A stretch of DNA of 64,000 nt from Polynucleobacter sp. (GTDB lineage: Bacteria; Pseudomonadota; Gammaproteobacteria; Burkholderiales; Burkholderiaceae_D), in NCBI GenBank assembly GCA_021737945.1, contig JAIPCX010000004.1, forward strand, positions 1 through 64,000, given 5' to 3'. A program made the position numbers and the translations under genes. Below the pieces are notes generated by a model. That model worked only from the letters and a program-made list of their open reading frames with translations. It did no database searches and was not told the DNA's origin. Within the stretch, counting starts at the first letter, position 1; each line of letters starts with the position of its first letter. Of this stretch, positions 50,448-59,014 are shown one piece after another.

Positions 50448-50486
50448 CTATAGTTTATTGAAATATAGATTGTATTCAGGTAGACT
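50448..50486 (+). promoter_or_regulatory. Candidate sigma-70 promoter and overlapping operator of the BigR-like operon
   Basis: A 21-bp imperfect palindrome lies at 50448-50468 (ends CTATA and TATAG, eight of ten pairs matching). It overlaps the -35 element of a possible promoter, TTGAAA at 50458-50463, 17 nt, TAGACT at 50481-50486. This sits about 37 nt before the ArsR-type regulator gene, as expected for self-repression. The rest of the 334-nt gap 50189-50522 holds AT-rich sequence and the formamidase leader; I see no gene in it. Confidence 0.5.
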
Positions 50487-50522
50487 GTTTACATAGTAAC
50501 TTCAGCGTCGACCAAGTACGCC

Positions 50523-50861
50523 ATGACCGAACACACCACCACTGAACTCGACCTACCCACCATGCGCGACGCCGCTAACCATGCGTGCGCCCTGATGCGA
50601 GTGATGTCTAACCCAGACCGGCTGATGCTCTTATGCCAGCTAGCTCAAGGTGAACGCCGCGTAGGTGAATTAGAAGAACTACTCGACATACAACAACCCA
50701 CCCTATCGCAACAACTCGCCGTGCTGCGCGAAGAGGCGCTCGTTGAAACGCGCCGTGAGGGTAAGCAAATTTACTATCGTGTCACTAGCCAAGCAGCACT
50801 GGCAGTGATTCACATTCTTTATCAACAGTTTTGCGAAACGCCTGAAGGAGATTCAGTATGA
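50523..50861 (+). CDS. ArsR-family regulator, BigR/SqrR-like (sulfide/persulfide sensor)
   Basis: The 112-aa product is a winged-helix ArsR repressor: [20 protein letters not shown] near residue 26, then the recognition helix [20 protein letters not shown] and wing [14 protein letters not shown]. Cysteines at about 39 and 104 match the pair that BigR and SqrR use to sense persulfide. The neighbouring YeeE/YedE sulfur-transport genes fit a sulfur-linked role. Its stop overlaps the next start by four bases. The sensing role is inferred from cysteine positions and neighbours. Confidence 0.82.
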   Translation: MTEHTTTELDLPTMRDAANHACALMRVMSNPDRLMLLCQLAQGERRVGELEELLDIQQPTLSQQLAVLREEALVETRREGKQIYYRVTSQAALAVIHILYQQFCETPEGDSV

Positions 50862-51295
50862 CCTTAGACACCTTGCACTTCACCCCTGGCATGTCACTAC
50901 TGGGTGGACTGCTGATAGGCACGGCGTCGGCGCTTTTTATACTCGCCAACGGTCGTATTGCGGGTATCAGCGGGATTCTCGGTGGACTGCTGCGACCGAC
51001 TTCGGGTGATGTGGTGTGGCGACTGGCTTTTTTGCTAGGTCTCATCGTTGCGCCCGCTGTCTTAGCCGCGTTTGTCGCGCCAGTTATACCCACGATTGAT
51101 GCTGGCCCTTCGACCCTGATCATTGCGGGTCTATTGGTGGGTATAGGCACACGTTACGGTGGTGGTTGCACGAGTGGTCATGGCGTCTGCGGCTTGTCGC
51201 GTTTATCGCCACGCTCATTAATCGCCACACTCGCCTTCATGGGCACCGGCATGGCCATCGTGTTTGCGATGCGTCACCTGCTAATAAGCGCATAA
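50858..51295 (+). CDS. YeeE/YedE family transporter, first half (PmpA-like)
   Basis: The 145-aa product is a small polytopic membrane protein of the sulfur transport (YeeE/YedE) family, which moves thiosulfate or related sulfur species. Key motif: [20 protein letters not shown] near residues 90-110, with conserved Cys. The gene pair with the next one matches the split PmpA/PmpB form found beside BigR in other bacteria. Four membrane segments are visible. It is translationally coupled to the regulator gene. Confidence 0.87.
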   Translation: MTLDTLHFTPGMSLLGGLLIGTASALFILANGRIAGISGILGGLLRPTSGDVVWRLAFLLGLIVAPAVLAAFVAPVIPTIDAGPSTLIIAGLLVGIGTRYGGGCTSGHGVCGLSRLSPRSLIATLAFMGTGMAIVFAMRHLLISA

Positions 51296-51324
51296 CGCTC
51301 AAACTGATTGAATAGGAGCACTGA

Positions 51325-51801
51325 ATGAAAACGCATTTAGATACCGTATCGTCATTTATCGTGGGCCTGATCTTCGGCATCGGTTTGATTTTTGCCGGCA
51401 TGACCGACCCATCCAAAGTGATAGGCTTTCTGGATATTTCTGGTCTGTGGGATCCCTCACTGGCCTTCGTGATGGGAGGCGCCATTTTGGTCGGGCTAGT
51501 AGCCTTTCGCTTTGCTCGCAATCGTACGATGAATTTTTTGGGCGGCGCTATTCGACTCCCCACAAAAAACGATATCGACAAGCGTCTGATCGTAGGCAGT
51601 CTACTCTTTGGCGCAGGCTGGGGCATGGCAGGCTTTTGTCCTGGCCCTGCTCTAGTAACGCTGGGTACGGGCGCACCTCAGGCCATCATTTTTGTTCTCT
51701 CTATGATCGCTGGCATGGCATTATTCGAAGGCGCGGAGCGACTCATGAGCGCACGAGCTGTCGCTGTTGAACCCAGCGATGCACCGGCAACCCCGCAGTA
51801 A
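51325..51801 (+). CDS. YeeE/YedE family transporter, second half (PmpB-like)
   Basis: The 158-aa product is the partner of the preceding gene. It begins with a membrane segment (FIVGLIFGIGLIFAGMTDPS), contains VIGFLDISGLWDPSLAFVMG, and has the conserved Cys motif GAGWGMAGFCPGPALVTLG near 90-110. Together the two halves would form a YeeE-type channel for a reduced sulfur compound. It lies 29 nt after its partner. Confidence 0.87.
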   Translation: MKTHLDTVSSFIVGLIFGIGLIFAGMTDPSKVIGFLDISGLWDPSLAFVMGGAILVGLVAFRFARNRTMNFLGGAIRLPTKNDIDKRLIVGSLLFGAGWGMAGFCPGPALVTLGTGAPQAIIFVLSMIAGMALFEGAERLMSARAVAVEPSDAPATPQ

Positions 51802-51848
51802 GATTCACCTAGTAATTTCAATCGCGTGATGCAAACGAGGAGACTGTG

Positions 51849-52058
51849 ATGATGAAAAATATTGGTGCTACCGACCGCGCACTTCGTATCTTTATCGGCA
51901 GCTTGCTAATTCTGCTGTCACTACTGAACATCATCGGGCCGTGGGGTTGGTTAGGTTTAATCCCGATTGCCACGGGTGTATTTCGCTTCTGTCCTGCTTA
52001 CAGCATTCTCAAACTGAATAGCTGCCCAGTAGATACCCACTCAACCGATACACACTAA
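51849..52058 (+). CDS. Small membrane protein, DUF2892/YgaP-TM-like
   Basis: The 69-aa product has two short membrane segments (LRIFIGSLLILLSLLNIIGP and WGWLGLIPIATGVFRFCPAY) around the family pattern of DUF2892, which in some proteins is fused to rhodanese sulfur-transfer domains. Two Cys (FCPAYSILKLNSCP) match that family. I chose the ATG at 51849; a GTG one codon earlier also opens the frame. A GAGGAG ribosome site precedes it. It is 47 nt after the YeeE/YedE pair, consistent with a sulfur-related operon. Confidence 0.78.
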   Translation: MMKNIGATDRALRIFIGSLLILLSLLNIIGPWGWLGLIPIATGVFRFCPAYSILKLNSCPVDTHSTDTH

Positions 52059-52062
52059 GCCC

Positions 52063-52698
52063 ATGCCTAAAGTTCGCTCAAAAGGTTTTTCCAATCCTGC
52101 TGCCACCTGGGATGCACGCTTCTCTAGCACTGACTACATCTTCGGCAAAACGCCGAATGTGTGGTTGGCGCAGCATAGTGAATTACTTATCTCAGGTGGC
52201 AGCGCACTGGCCGTAGCTGATGGCGAAGGTCGCAATAGTGTTTGGATGGCTGAGCGTGGGATGCACGTTGACGCCTTTGATATTTCACCGGTGGGTGTAA
52301 ACAAAGCACGTCAGCTTGCCTCAGCGGCGAATGTGACTGTGAATTTCAACGTGAGTGATTGCGATGATTGGCACTGGCAGCCTGATCACTATGATCTAGT
52401 GGTCGCTATTTTTATACAGTTTGCTGATCCTGAATCGCGCACACGTTTATTCAAACGCATGAAGGAATGCCTGAAACCGGGCGGTCTTTTTTTACTGCAA
52501 GGTTATACGCCTAAACAATTAGACTATAAAACCGGCGGGCCACCACGGCTTGATCATTTGTATACCGAGGATTTATTGCGTGCTGAGTTTGCAGGCATGC
52601 ACATCATCGAGCTAGAGAGCTACGAAGAAGTGCTGCGTGAAGGTACGCAACACAGTGGGCAATCAGCACTCATTGGTTTAGTCGCTAAAAAAATCTAA
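52063..52698 (+). CDS. SAM-dependent methyltransferase, TehB-like
   Basis: The 211-aa product has a class I SAM-binding fold: LAVADGEGRNSVWMAERGMH near residue 49, VDAFDISPVGVNKARQLASA near 70, and YDLVVAIFIQFADPESRTRL near 108, then MKECLKPGGLFLLQGYTPKQ. It resembles the tellurite-resistance TehB group and small thiol-methyltransferases. It lies 4 nt after the DUF2892-type gene and ends the BigR-like operon. Methylation of a sulfur or selenium compound is a guess from context. Confidence 0.82.
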   Translation: MPKVRSKGFSNPAATWDARFSSTDYIFGKTPNVWLAQHSELLISGGSALAVADGEGRNSVWMAERGMHVDAFDISPVGVNKARQLASAANVTVNFNVSDCDDWHWQPDHYDLVVAIFIQFADPESRTRLFKRMKECLKPGGLFLLQGYTPKQLDYKTGGPPRLDHLYTEDLLRAEFAGMHIIELESYEEVLREGTQHSGQSALIGLVAKKI

Positions 52699-52716
52699 GC
52701 AACGACTCATCACGAA

Positions 52717-53715
52717 TTAGCTCTTACCGTGTATTCCCAGTCGGTTTAGCAAAGCACGATCATCTTCGACTTCGGGATTGCCGGTAACGAGTAATTTGTC
52801 GCCATAGAAAATCGAATTCGCACCCGCCAGGTAACACAGAGTCTGAATACCCTCACCTAACTGACGTCGTCCCGCTGACAAACGCACGCGTGCTTTCGGC
52901 ATGGTGATGCGAGCCACTGCAATAGTGCGTACAAATTCCAACGGATCGAGCGCTTCTTGTTCAGCCAATGGCGTGCCTTCCACCGCGACTAAATGATTGA
53001 TAGGCACCGACTCGGGATATGGATTTAAATTCGCTAATTGCGAAATCAAACCCGCACGTTGCTCACGCGTTTCGCCCATACCGACGATACCGCCGCAACA
53101 CACTTTCAATCCCGCTTCGCGCACATGTTCCAACGTATCTAATCGATCTTGGTAATCGCGTGTGCTGATGATGTCACCGTAAAATTCCGGCGCGGTATCC
53201 AAATTGTGGTTGTAGTAATCTAAACCTGCACTGCGCAAACGCTCAGCTTGCTCTTCTTTCAGCATGCCTAAAGTAGCGCAGGTCTCCATGCCTAATGCTT
53301 TGACCGCTTTAACCATATCTTCAACGGCATCAAGATCACGATCTTTCGGTGCGCGCCAAGCTGCTCCCATACAAAAGCGTGTCGCACCACTATCTTTAGC
53401 TGCCTGTGCTGCTGCGACGACTTCTTCTACCGGCATCATTTTTTCAGCCGTTACACCGGTATCGTAATGCGCCGATTGAGGGCAATAACCACAATCTTCC
53501 GGACAGCCACCGGTCTTAATCGACAACAGCGTAGCTAGCTCAACTTCATTCGCATCAAAATGCTCACGATGTATTTTTTGTGCGCGCCACAGTAAATCAT
53601 TAAATGGAAGCTCAAAAAGTTTCACTACTTCAGCCACAGGCCAGATATCGCGCGCAGCGGCCAAGGTCGCTATTTTGTTTCGCGCCGCGTGAAAAGTAAT
53701 GGGTTGCGATGACAT
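52717..53715 (-). CDS. bioB: Biotin synthase BioB
   Basis: BioB is a radical-SAM enzyme that inserts sulfur into dethiobiotin, the last step of biotin synthesis. The 332-aa product has the radical-SAM cluster CPEDCGYC near residues 52-59 ([20 protein letters not shown]), the [20 protein letters not shown] segment near 150, and the C-terminal [20 protein letters not shown]. Length is normal. It is the third gene after bioF and bioD in the same direction, with a 56-nt gap from bioD. Confidence 0.97.
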   Translation of the reverse strand: MSSQPITFHAARNKIATLAAARDIWPVAEVVKLFELPFNDLLWRAQKIHREHFDANEVELATLLSIKTGGCPEDCGYCPQSAHYDTGVTAEKMMPVEEVVAAAQAAKDSGATRFCMGAAWRAPKDRDLDAVEDMVKAVKALGMETCATLGMLKEEQAERLRSAGLDYYNHNLDTAPEFYGDIISTRDYQDRLDTLEHVREAGLKVCCGGIVGMGETREQRAGLISQLANLNPYPESVPINHLVAVEGTPLAEQEALDPLEFVRTIAVARITMPKARVRLSAGRRQLGEGIQTLCYLAGANSIFYGDKLLVTGNPEVEDDRALLNRLGIHGKS

Positions 53716-53771
53716 GCATGAATCCTAAGTAAATAAAATCCGTAATTAACTATAAAGATGACGTTTGGTAT

Positions 53772-54467
53772 CTATTTCGGCCAATGTGGCAATGGCGAAA
53801 AATCCAGCTTATCAGCCGCAAGCGCCGCAGACGGCACCGACATCCACGGCAAACTACCTAAGCAGGGTGCAGGCAAACGTTCACGCAATGCTTCAATATT
53901 GGCGGCCTGATGCGGCATCGCCGGATCGATCTGATTAACCACCCACCCTGCCAAGCGCAGACCTCGCGCTGCGATCGCCTCAGCGGTTAGAAAGGCATGA
54001 TTCAGACAACCCAGACGCAAACCAACCACGAGGATAACATCAAGCTGCAATCGCGCTGCGATGTCAGCCAAGTCGATCTGGGGTGTCAGGGGCACGCAAA
54101 AACCGCCCGCACCTTCAACGATGACGGCCTCGGTTTGGGCACGGATTTGCTCGAAGGCGGTAAAAATAGTGTCGGGATTAATTTGCTGATCTTCCAGCGC
54201 AGCGGCCACGTGCGGCGCTGCAGCCTCTTTGAATAAATACGGGGCAATCAAATGAGTGGGCAAGGTCACGTTCGACTCGCTACTCAAGAGCGCAACATCC
54301 TCATTCCATAGTTTGCCATCTCGCAGCTCAGCGCCTGCTGCCACCGGTTTCATACCTGCCACCTTCAAGCCATTCCTAGCGAGACTGTGGATCAATGCAG
54401 CGGAGACGAGTGTCTTGCCCACATTGGTGTCGGTTCCGGTGACAAAGTAATCCACTCTACTCGTCAT
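53772..54467 (-). CDS. bioD: Dethiobiotin synthetase BioD
   Basis: BioD is an ATP-dependent enzyme that forms the ureido ring of dethiobiotin. The 231-aa product has Walker A near residue 9 (VTGTDTNVGKTLVSAALIHS) and the family motifs LKVAGMKPVAAGAELRDGKL near 34 and VIVEGAGGFCVPLTPQIDLA near 115. Length is normal. It follows bioF after 2 nt. Confidence 0.96.
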   Translation of the reverse strand: MTSRVDYFVTGTDTNVGKTLVSAALIHSLARNGLKVAGMKPVAAGAELRDGKLWNEDVALLSSESNVTLPTHLIAPYLFKEAAAPHVAAALEDQQINPDTIFTAFEQIRAQTEAVIVEGAGGFCVPLTPQIDLADIAARLQLDVILVVGLRLGCLNHAFLTAEAIAARGLRLAGWVVNQIDPAMPHQAANIEALRERLPAPCLGSLPWMSVPSAALAADKLDFSPLPHWPK

Positions 54468-54469
54468 GA

Positions 54470-55660
54470 CTACACTTCCTCGAGTGCATTAACGCGGCTA
54501 GCTAATTGCGCCACCTGATCAAGCGTATGCGCCGCAGATAAAGTTACACGTAATCTCGCGGTGCCTAAAGGAACCGTTGGTGGACGCACTGAGCCCACCC
54601 AAAAACCTTGCTCACGTAATTGATGGGCCGCTGCCATCGTGCGTGCGTTTTCACCAATTAGCACCGGCTGTATCGGTGTCTCAGAGTCGAGCATCTGCCA
54701 GTGATTCAAATTGACCGCTGATTTCCATTGCGCGATACGTTCATTTAATACAGCGCGACGGCATGTACCCTCTTCACCCGCAATAATTTTCAGACTTGTT
54801 AACAATGCATGCGCTAAAGCAGGTGGCGATGCAGTGGAATAAATATACGGACGCGCGCGTTGTATCAGCCATTCAATAATAGTTTCGTGCGCTGTAACAA
54901 ACGCACCAGCGACACCTGCTGCTTTGCTCAATGTACCTATCAAAATCAGTCGCTCGGAACGAAGAGAAAAATGCTCGACCAAGCCACGACCTTGTTTGCC
55001 CAGCACGCCGAAACCATGCGCATCATCAACGATCAACCAGGCATCATGCAATTCACACAGTTGCAGTATTTCTTTGAGGGGTGCGATATCGCCATCCATA
55101 CTAAACACACCATCGGTAACGATGAGTTTGCGCTCAGCTGTACTGGCTGCCAACATCGTGCCCAAGCCCGTCAGATCACGATGCGGATAGATAGTAATTT
55201 TTGCGCGTGACAAACGCGCAGCATCGATCAGCGATGCATGATTCAGTGCTTCGGAAAAAATTTCAGAGTGCGCATCAGCCAAGGCTGTAATGACTGCCAG
55301 ATTGGCCATGTAGCCACTGGATAAATACAGCGCGCGGCCTGACATTATATGAGGTGAAAAAAAATCAGCCAGTGCATTTTCAAGTTTTTCATGCGCGCGT
55401 GAATGGCCGCTAATCAGGTGCGATGCGCCACTACCCGCACCGTACATTGATGTACCTTCGCGCAATGCTTCGATGAGCAGTGGATCAGCAGCCAAGCCTA
55501 AATAATCATTACTGCAAAAGGCAATCAGCTCACGGCCTTCTACTTGCATGCGAGGCGCACTGGGGGTCTCGGTATTCCATCGCCTGCGCCACAATTGCTG
55601 CTGCTTCAGACTATCTAGCTGATTTTTCAAAACTGCTAGCATCGATGCATCACTGGTCAT
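54470..55660 (-). CDS. bioF: 8-amino-7-oxononanoate synthase BioF
   Basis: BioF is a PLP enzyme that joins pimeloyl-ACP (or CoA) to alanine early in biotin synthesis. The 396-aa product has FCSNDYLGLAADPLLIEALR near residue 49, GAGSGASHLISGHSRAHEKL near 74, a DDAHGFGVLGKQGRGLVEHF motif near 204, and the PLP-lysine region LIGTLSKAAGVAGAFVTAHE near 240. Length is normal. Its start overlaps the upstream enoyl-CoA hydratase gene end by about 11 nt, so they may be coupled. Met7 is a possible alternative start. Confidence 0.96.
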   Translation of the reverse strand: MTSDASMLAVLKNQLDSLKQQQLWRRRWNTETPSAPRMQVEGRELIAFCSNDYLGLAADPLLIEALREGTSMYGAGSGASHLISGHSRAHEKLENALADFFSPHIMSGRALYLSSGYMANLAVITALADAHSEIFSEALNHASLIDAARLSRAKITIYPHRDLTGLGTMLAASTAERKLIVTDGVFSMDGDIAPLKEILQLCELHDAWLIVDDAHGFGVLGKQGRGLVEHFSLRSERLILIGTLSKAAGVAGAFVTAHETIIEWLIQRARPYIYSTASPPALAHALLTSLKIIAGEEGTCRRAVLNERIAQWKSAVNLNHWQMLDSETPIQPVLIGENARTMAAAHQLREQGFWVGSVRPPTVPLGTARLRVTLSAAHTLDQVAQLASRVNALEEV

Positions 55661-56453
55661 GAGTAATATCGACTAGCCAGCTTGGTTTACGTTTTTGCAA
55701 AAACGCCTGAACACCTTCTTTGCCCTGCACAGAACTACGAATGTCTGCAATGCGACGCACCGTATCAGCGATCAATGCATGATCGATAGGTACGTAAGAA
55801 ACATCACGTATCAAACGTTTAGCTTCATCCATGGCATGCGGGCTACATGACAGTAAGGCGTGAGTGAATTTTTCTACTTCATGGTCGAGTTGAGTGTCAT
55901 CGGCCACTTCGTGAACCAAACCTATGTGCTTGGCTTCATGGGCATCAAAGCGCTCAGCTGTCAGAAAGTAGCGCCGTGCTTGACGCTCACCCATGGCGCG
56001 AATCACATAGGGAGAAATCGTTGCCGGTATCAAACCCAACCTGACTTCAGATAAACAAAAACCTGCTGAGGAACTCGCTACTACCATATCGCAAGCAGCA
56101 ACCAACCCGATACCACCGGCATAGCAATCTCCCTGTACTCGCGCCACGACGGGTTTGGTGCTGGAATAAATAACACGAAGCATTTCAGCTAAAGCAGCCG
56201 CATCCGATAAATTTTCTTCATCGGTGTGCGAAGCCATTTTTTTCATCCAATTCAGATCAGCACCGGCACAAAATGCCGTGCCGCGTGCTGCCAACACAAT
56301 CACCCTCACCTGTTGATCTTTATCCAGACGACGAAACGCCAAGGTTATTTCTGCGATGGCTTGTTCATTAAAAGCATTGCGCACATCAGGACGATTTAAC
56401 CAAACGGTGGCAACTAAGCCTTGATGATCGATTTCTATCGTCTGAAAAGACAT
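55650..56453 (-). CDS. Enoyl-CoA hydratase/isomerase family, LiuC-like
   Basis: The 267-aa product has the crotonase fold: WLNRPDVRNAFNEQAIAEIT near residue 18, the oxyanion hole VLAARGTAFCAGADLNWMKK near 58, and VARVQGDCYAGGIGLVAACD near 105. The FCAGADLNWMKKM pattern is that of methylglutaconyl-CoA hydratase (LiuC) in leucine breakdown, but no other liu gene is adjacent, so the substrate is not certain. I chose the ATG at 56453 because GGAG lies before it; the longer frame uses a TTG. It overlaps bioF. Confidence 0.85.
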   Translation of the reverse strand: MSFQTIEIDHQGLVATVWLNRPDVRNAFNEQAIAEITLAFRRLDKDQQVRVIVLAARGTAFCAGADLNWMKKMASHTDEENLSDAAALAEMLRVIYSSTKPVVARVQGDCYAGGIGLVAACDMVVASSSAGFCLSEVRLGLIPATISPYVIRAMGERQARRYFLTAERFDAHEAKHIGLVHEVADDTQLDHEVEKFTHALLSCSPHAMDEAKRLIRDVSYVPIDHALIADTVRRIADIRSSVQGKEGVQAFLQKRKPSWLVDITHDQ

Positions 56454-56495
56454 GGACGTCTCCAAGCGTGAAGGAAGGGCATTACAAAAAAAACG

Positions 56496-57110
56496 TCAGC
56501 GTGAGTTTGACGTTTTTGGTTTGAGCAAATTAGTTGGATCATCCAAACGCAAGCGTTTGCGATTGACCTCAACCTGAGTAAGTGGCTCAACTTCGTGCAT
56601 GCTCTGCATGCAACGAATGGCCAACTGCTGATACTCAACAGTGCCGCGGTGCTTCCAGGCGATTTCATCATCCGTTAAGGTGCGAGTGACTTTGGCGGGT
56701 GTTCCCATGACCATGCTACGGGGTGGAACCACCATGCCGGCTTTGACAAACGACATCGCCGCCACAATCGATGCTTCGCCGATCAATGCATTATCCATAA
56801 CGACCGCATTCATTCCAACCAAGGCATTACGCCCTATGCGCGCACCGTGGATAACTGCGCCGTGACCAATGTGGCCATCCACTTCAATCACCGTATCGCT
56901 GCCAGGAAAACCATGAACGACGCAGGTATCTTGCAGGTTGGCGCCCTCCTCCATAATCAAGCGACCAAAATCACCACGCAGACACGCCAATGGACCCACG
57001 TAACACCGTGGGCCAATGATGACATCACCCATCAAAACGGCGGTTGGGTGCACAAACGCCGTCGGATCAATGACCGGCACCACACCTTCAATCGAATAAA
57101 CCTTAGCCAA
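56496..57110 (-). CDS. Hexapeptide-repeat protein, PaaY/gamma-carbonic-anhydrase-like
   Basis: The 204-aa product is a left-handed beta-helix with hexapeptide repeats over residues 14-150 ([20 protein letters not shown], then [20 protein letters not shown]). The pattern and C-terminal helix ([20 protein letters not shown]) match PaaY and the gamma-carbonic-anhydrase-like group. PaaY is a thioesterase linked to phenylacetate breakdown, but no paa gene cluster is visible here. It lies between the LiuC-like and quinone-oxidoreductase genes. Confidence 0.83.
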   Translation of the reverse strand: MAKVYSIEGVVPVIDPTAFVHPTAVLMGDVIIGPRCYVGPLACLRGDFGRLIMEEGANLQDTCVVHGFPGSDTVIEVDGHIGHGAVIHGARIGRNALVGMNAVVMDNALIGEASIVAAMSFVKAGMVVPPRSMVMGTPAKVTRTLTDDEIAWKHRGTVEYQQLAIRCMQSMHEVEPLTQVEVNRKRLRLDDPTNLLKPKTSNSR

Positions 57111-57122
57111 GCTGGGCTCCGA

Positions 57123-58103
57123 TCAGCGACGTGGCTGAATGACGATTTTGCCCGTCACTTTGCGTGACGCCATATCGATCAATGCCTGCGATGTTTCTTC
57201 TAAAGCATAGGTCGCTGAAACGTGCGGACGAATTTTTCCCGCCGCTTGCCATTCGAGTAACTTGTGCATTGCCGCCATGTGATGCTCAGGTTCACGGCGC
57301 GCATAATCACCCCAGAACACACCGACCACCGATGCGCCTTTTAGTAGCGGCAAATTCAGTGGCAGTTTAGGGATTTCGCCATTCGCAAAACCAATCACTA
57401 AATAACGACCGCGCCATGCGATTGAACGAAATGCGGGTTCAGTGTAACCACCACCGACCGGGTCATAAATCACATCCGGTCCTTTGCCGTTAGTCGCTTT
57501 CTTAATCGCTTCACGTAAATCTTCGCTGGTGTAATTGATTAATACATCGGCGCCATGAAGTTTGCAGATCGCGAGCTTTTCATCAGTTGATGCCGCTGCA
57601 ATCACCTTTGCGCCCAACGCTTTACCAATTTCAATCGCAGCGATACCCACACCGCCAGCGGCACCCAGTACCAACATGGTTTCACCGGCTTTTAATTCTG
57701 CTCTATCCGCGACTGCGTGATACGACGTGCCATACGTTAACGTCAATGCTGCGGCAGCTTCAAATTCCATCTGATCTGTCATTAAAAAGACAGCCGATTC
57801 AGCCACTGCTATTTGCTGTGCAAACGCGCCTTGCGGCACGAAAGCAAACACACGATCACCACGCTTAAATTTTGTAACTCCGTCGCCTGTAGCGCGCACC
57901 ACTCCGGCAAGCTCGTTTCCAGGTGTGAAAGGTAATTCAGGTTTGAATTGGTATTTGTTTTGGATAATCAGTACGTCCGGAAAATTAACGCCAGCTGCAA
58001 AAATATCAATCATGACTTCGCCGGCCTTGGGAACCACATCGGGCAGTTCTTCAATTAGTAGTGTTTCGGGCAGACCCCAAGCTTTGCAAACGACCGCTTT
58101 CAT
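57123..58103 (-). CDS. NADPH:quinone oxidoreductase family protein
   Basis: The 326-aa product is a zinc-less medium-chain dehydrogenase: IDIFAAGVNFPDVLIIQNKY near residue 33, FTPGNELAGVVRATGDGVTK near 59, the NAD(P)-binding LVLGAAGGVGIAAIEIGKAL near 143, and VIYDPVGGGYTEPAFRSIAW near 210. It matches quinone-oxidoreductase-type proteins, often near acyl-CoA genes. The substrate is not fixed by sequence. It follows the second enoyl-CoA hydratase gene after 59 nt. Confidence 0.87.
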   Translation of the reverse strand: MKAVVCKAWGLPETLLIEELPDVVPKAGEVMIDIFAAGVNFPDVLIIQNKYQFKPELPFTPGNELAGVVRATGDGVTKFKRGDRVFAFVPQGAFAQQIAVAESAVFLMTDQMEFEAAAALTLTYGTSYHAVADRAELKAGETMLVLGAAGGVGIAAIEIGKALGAKVIAAASTDEKLAICKLHGADVLINYTSEDLREAIKKATNGKGPDVIYDPVGGGYTEPAFRSIAWRGRYLVIGFANGEIPKLPLNLPLLKGASVVGVFWGDYARREPEHHMAAMHKLLEWQAAGKIRPHVSATYALEETSQALIDMASRKVTGKIVIQPRR

Positions 58104-58162
58104 GATGTTCCTCGTGTGTTTTTGTTGTAATTAATGGTTGGGGTAGTACTAGTAACTCATTC

Positions 58163-58942
58163 TTAGTGAAACTTAGGCGCTCGCTTTTCAATAAAAGCAC
58201 GCACGCCTTCACGACCATCATCGCTATCACCGGATGCATACATAGATTCGCGCTCAGCTGAGAGATGCTGCGCCAAAGAATTTTGCTGTGCATGATTAAT
58301 GAGTGATTTGATGCGTGCCTGAGCGTGTGCTGGCCCGTCCGCTAATTTACGAGCTAATTGCCTCGCTGTCTCGGCTAATTCAGCATCGGGATGAACCGCA
58401 TCAAACAAACCCAGTTGCAAACACTCGTGGGATGACACCGGTCGGTTGGTTAGAAAAATATCCATCGCACGCGAAGCGCCTGCGCGCCGCGTCACAAACC
58501 ATGAGCCGCCGACATCGGGGGTTAGGCCTAACGCTGAATAACCACCCCGCAATTTAACGGACTCGGCCGCCAACACCAGATCGCCACACAATGCCAACCC
58601 TATGCCGCCGCCGCCCACCGCACCGTTAATGGCGCAAACTACGGGAAACGTAAACATGGATAAAAGATTCATCGCTGCATGCACAGGCTCGAGTAAGGCA
58701 CGCAAGGTGTCGGTTAACGGACGCGACGTATCAGCCATGCTGTGCACATCACCACCCACACAAAATTGTTTGCCGTTCGCCGTAATGAGTAAGGCACGAA
58801 CGCTGCTGTCTTCGCCAATCTGTTCAATCGAGGCGGCAAAGGCACTTGCCATTGCCATATCTAAAGCATTGCCACGTGTAGGGTTGTTAAACGTAAGAAC
58901 TGCCAATCCTCGGTCAATCTCCAAGGTCACAGGTGCTGACAT
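58163..58942 (-). CDS. Enoyl-CoA hydratase/isomerase family protein
   Basis: The 259-aa product has the crotonase fold: LTFNNPTRGNALDMAMASAF near residue 15, ITANGKQFCVGGDVHSMADT near 52, and AINGAVGGGGIGLALCGDLV near 103. It differs from the LiuC-like protein at 55.7 kb, so it is not a duplicate. The GGYSALGLTPDVGGSWFVTR part resembles PaaG-type isomerases. It heads the minus-strand group that runs through the quinone oxidoreductase, PaaY-like and LiuC-like genes to bioB. Confidence 0.87.
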   Translation of the reverse strand: MSAPVTLEIDRGLAVLTFNNPTRGNALDMAMASAFAASIEQIGEDSSVRALLITANGKQFCVGGDVHSMADTSRPLTDTLRALLEPVHAAMNLLSMFTFPVVCAINGAVGGGGIGLALCGDLVLAAESVKLRGGYSALGLTPDVGGSWFVTRRAGASRAMDIFLTNRPVSSHECLQLGLFDAVHPDAELAETARQLARKLADGPAHAQARIKSLINHAQQNSLAQHLSAERESMYASGDSDDGREGVRAFIEKRAPKFH

Positions 58943-59014
58943 GACTCGTACTCCGAAATGAAATGGTGGATCCTGAATTGTTCTCAGGTCATGAATGGCG
59001 GAAAAGGTCTCATT

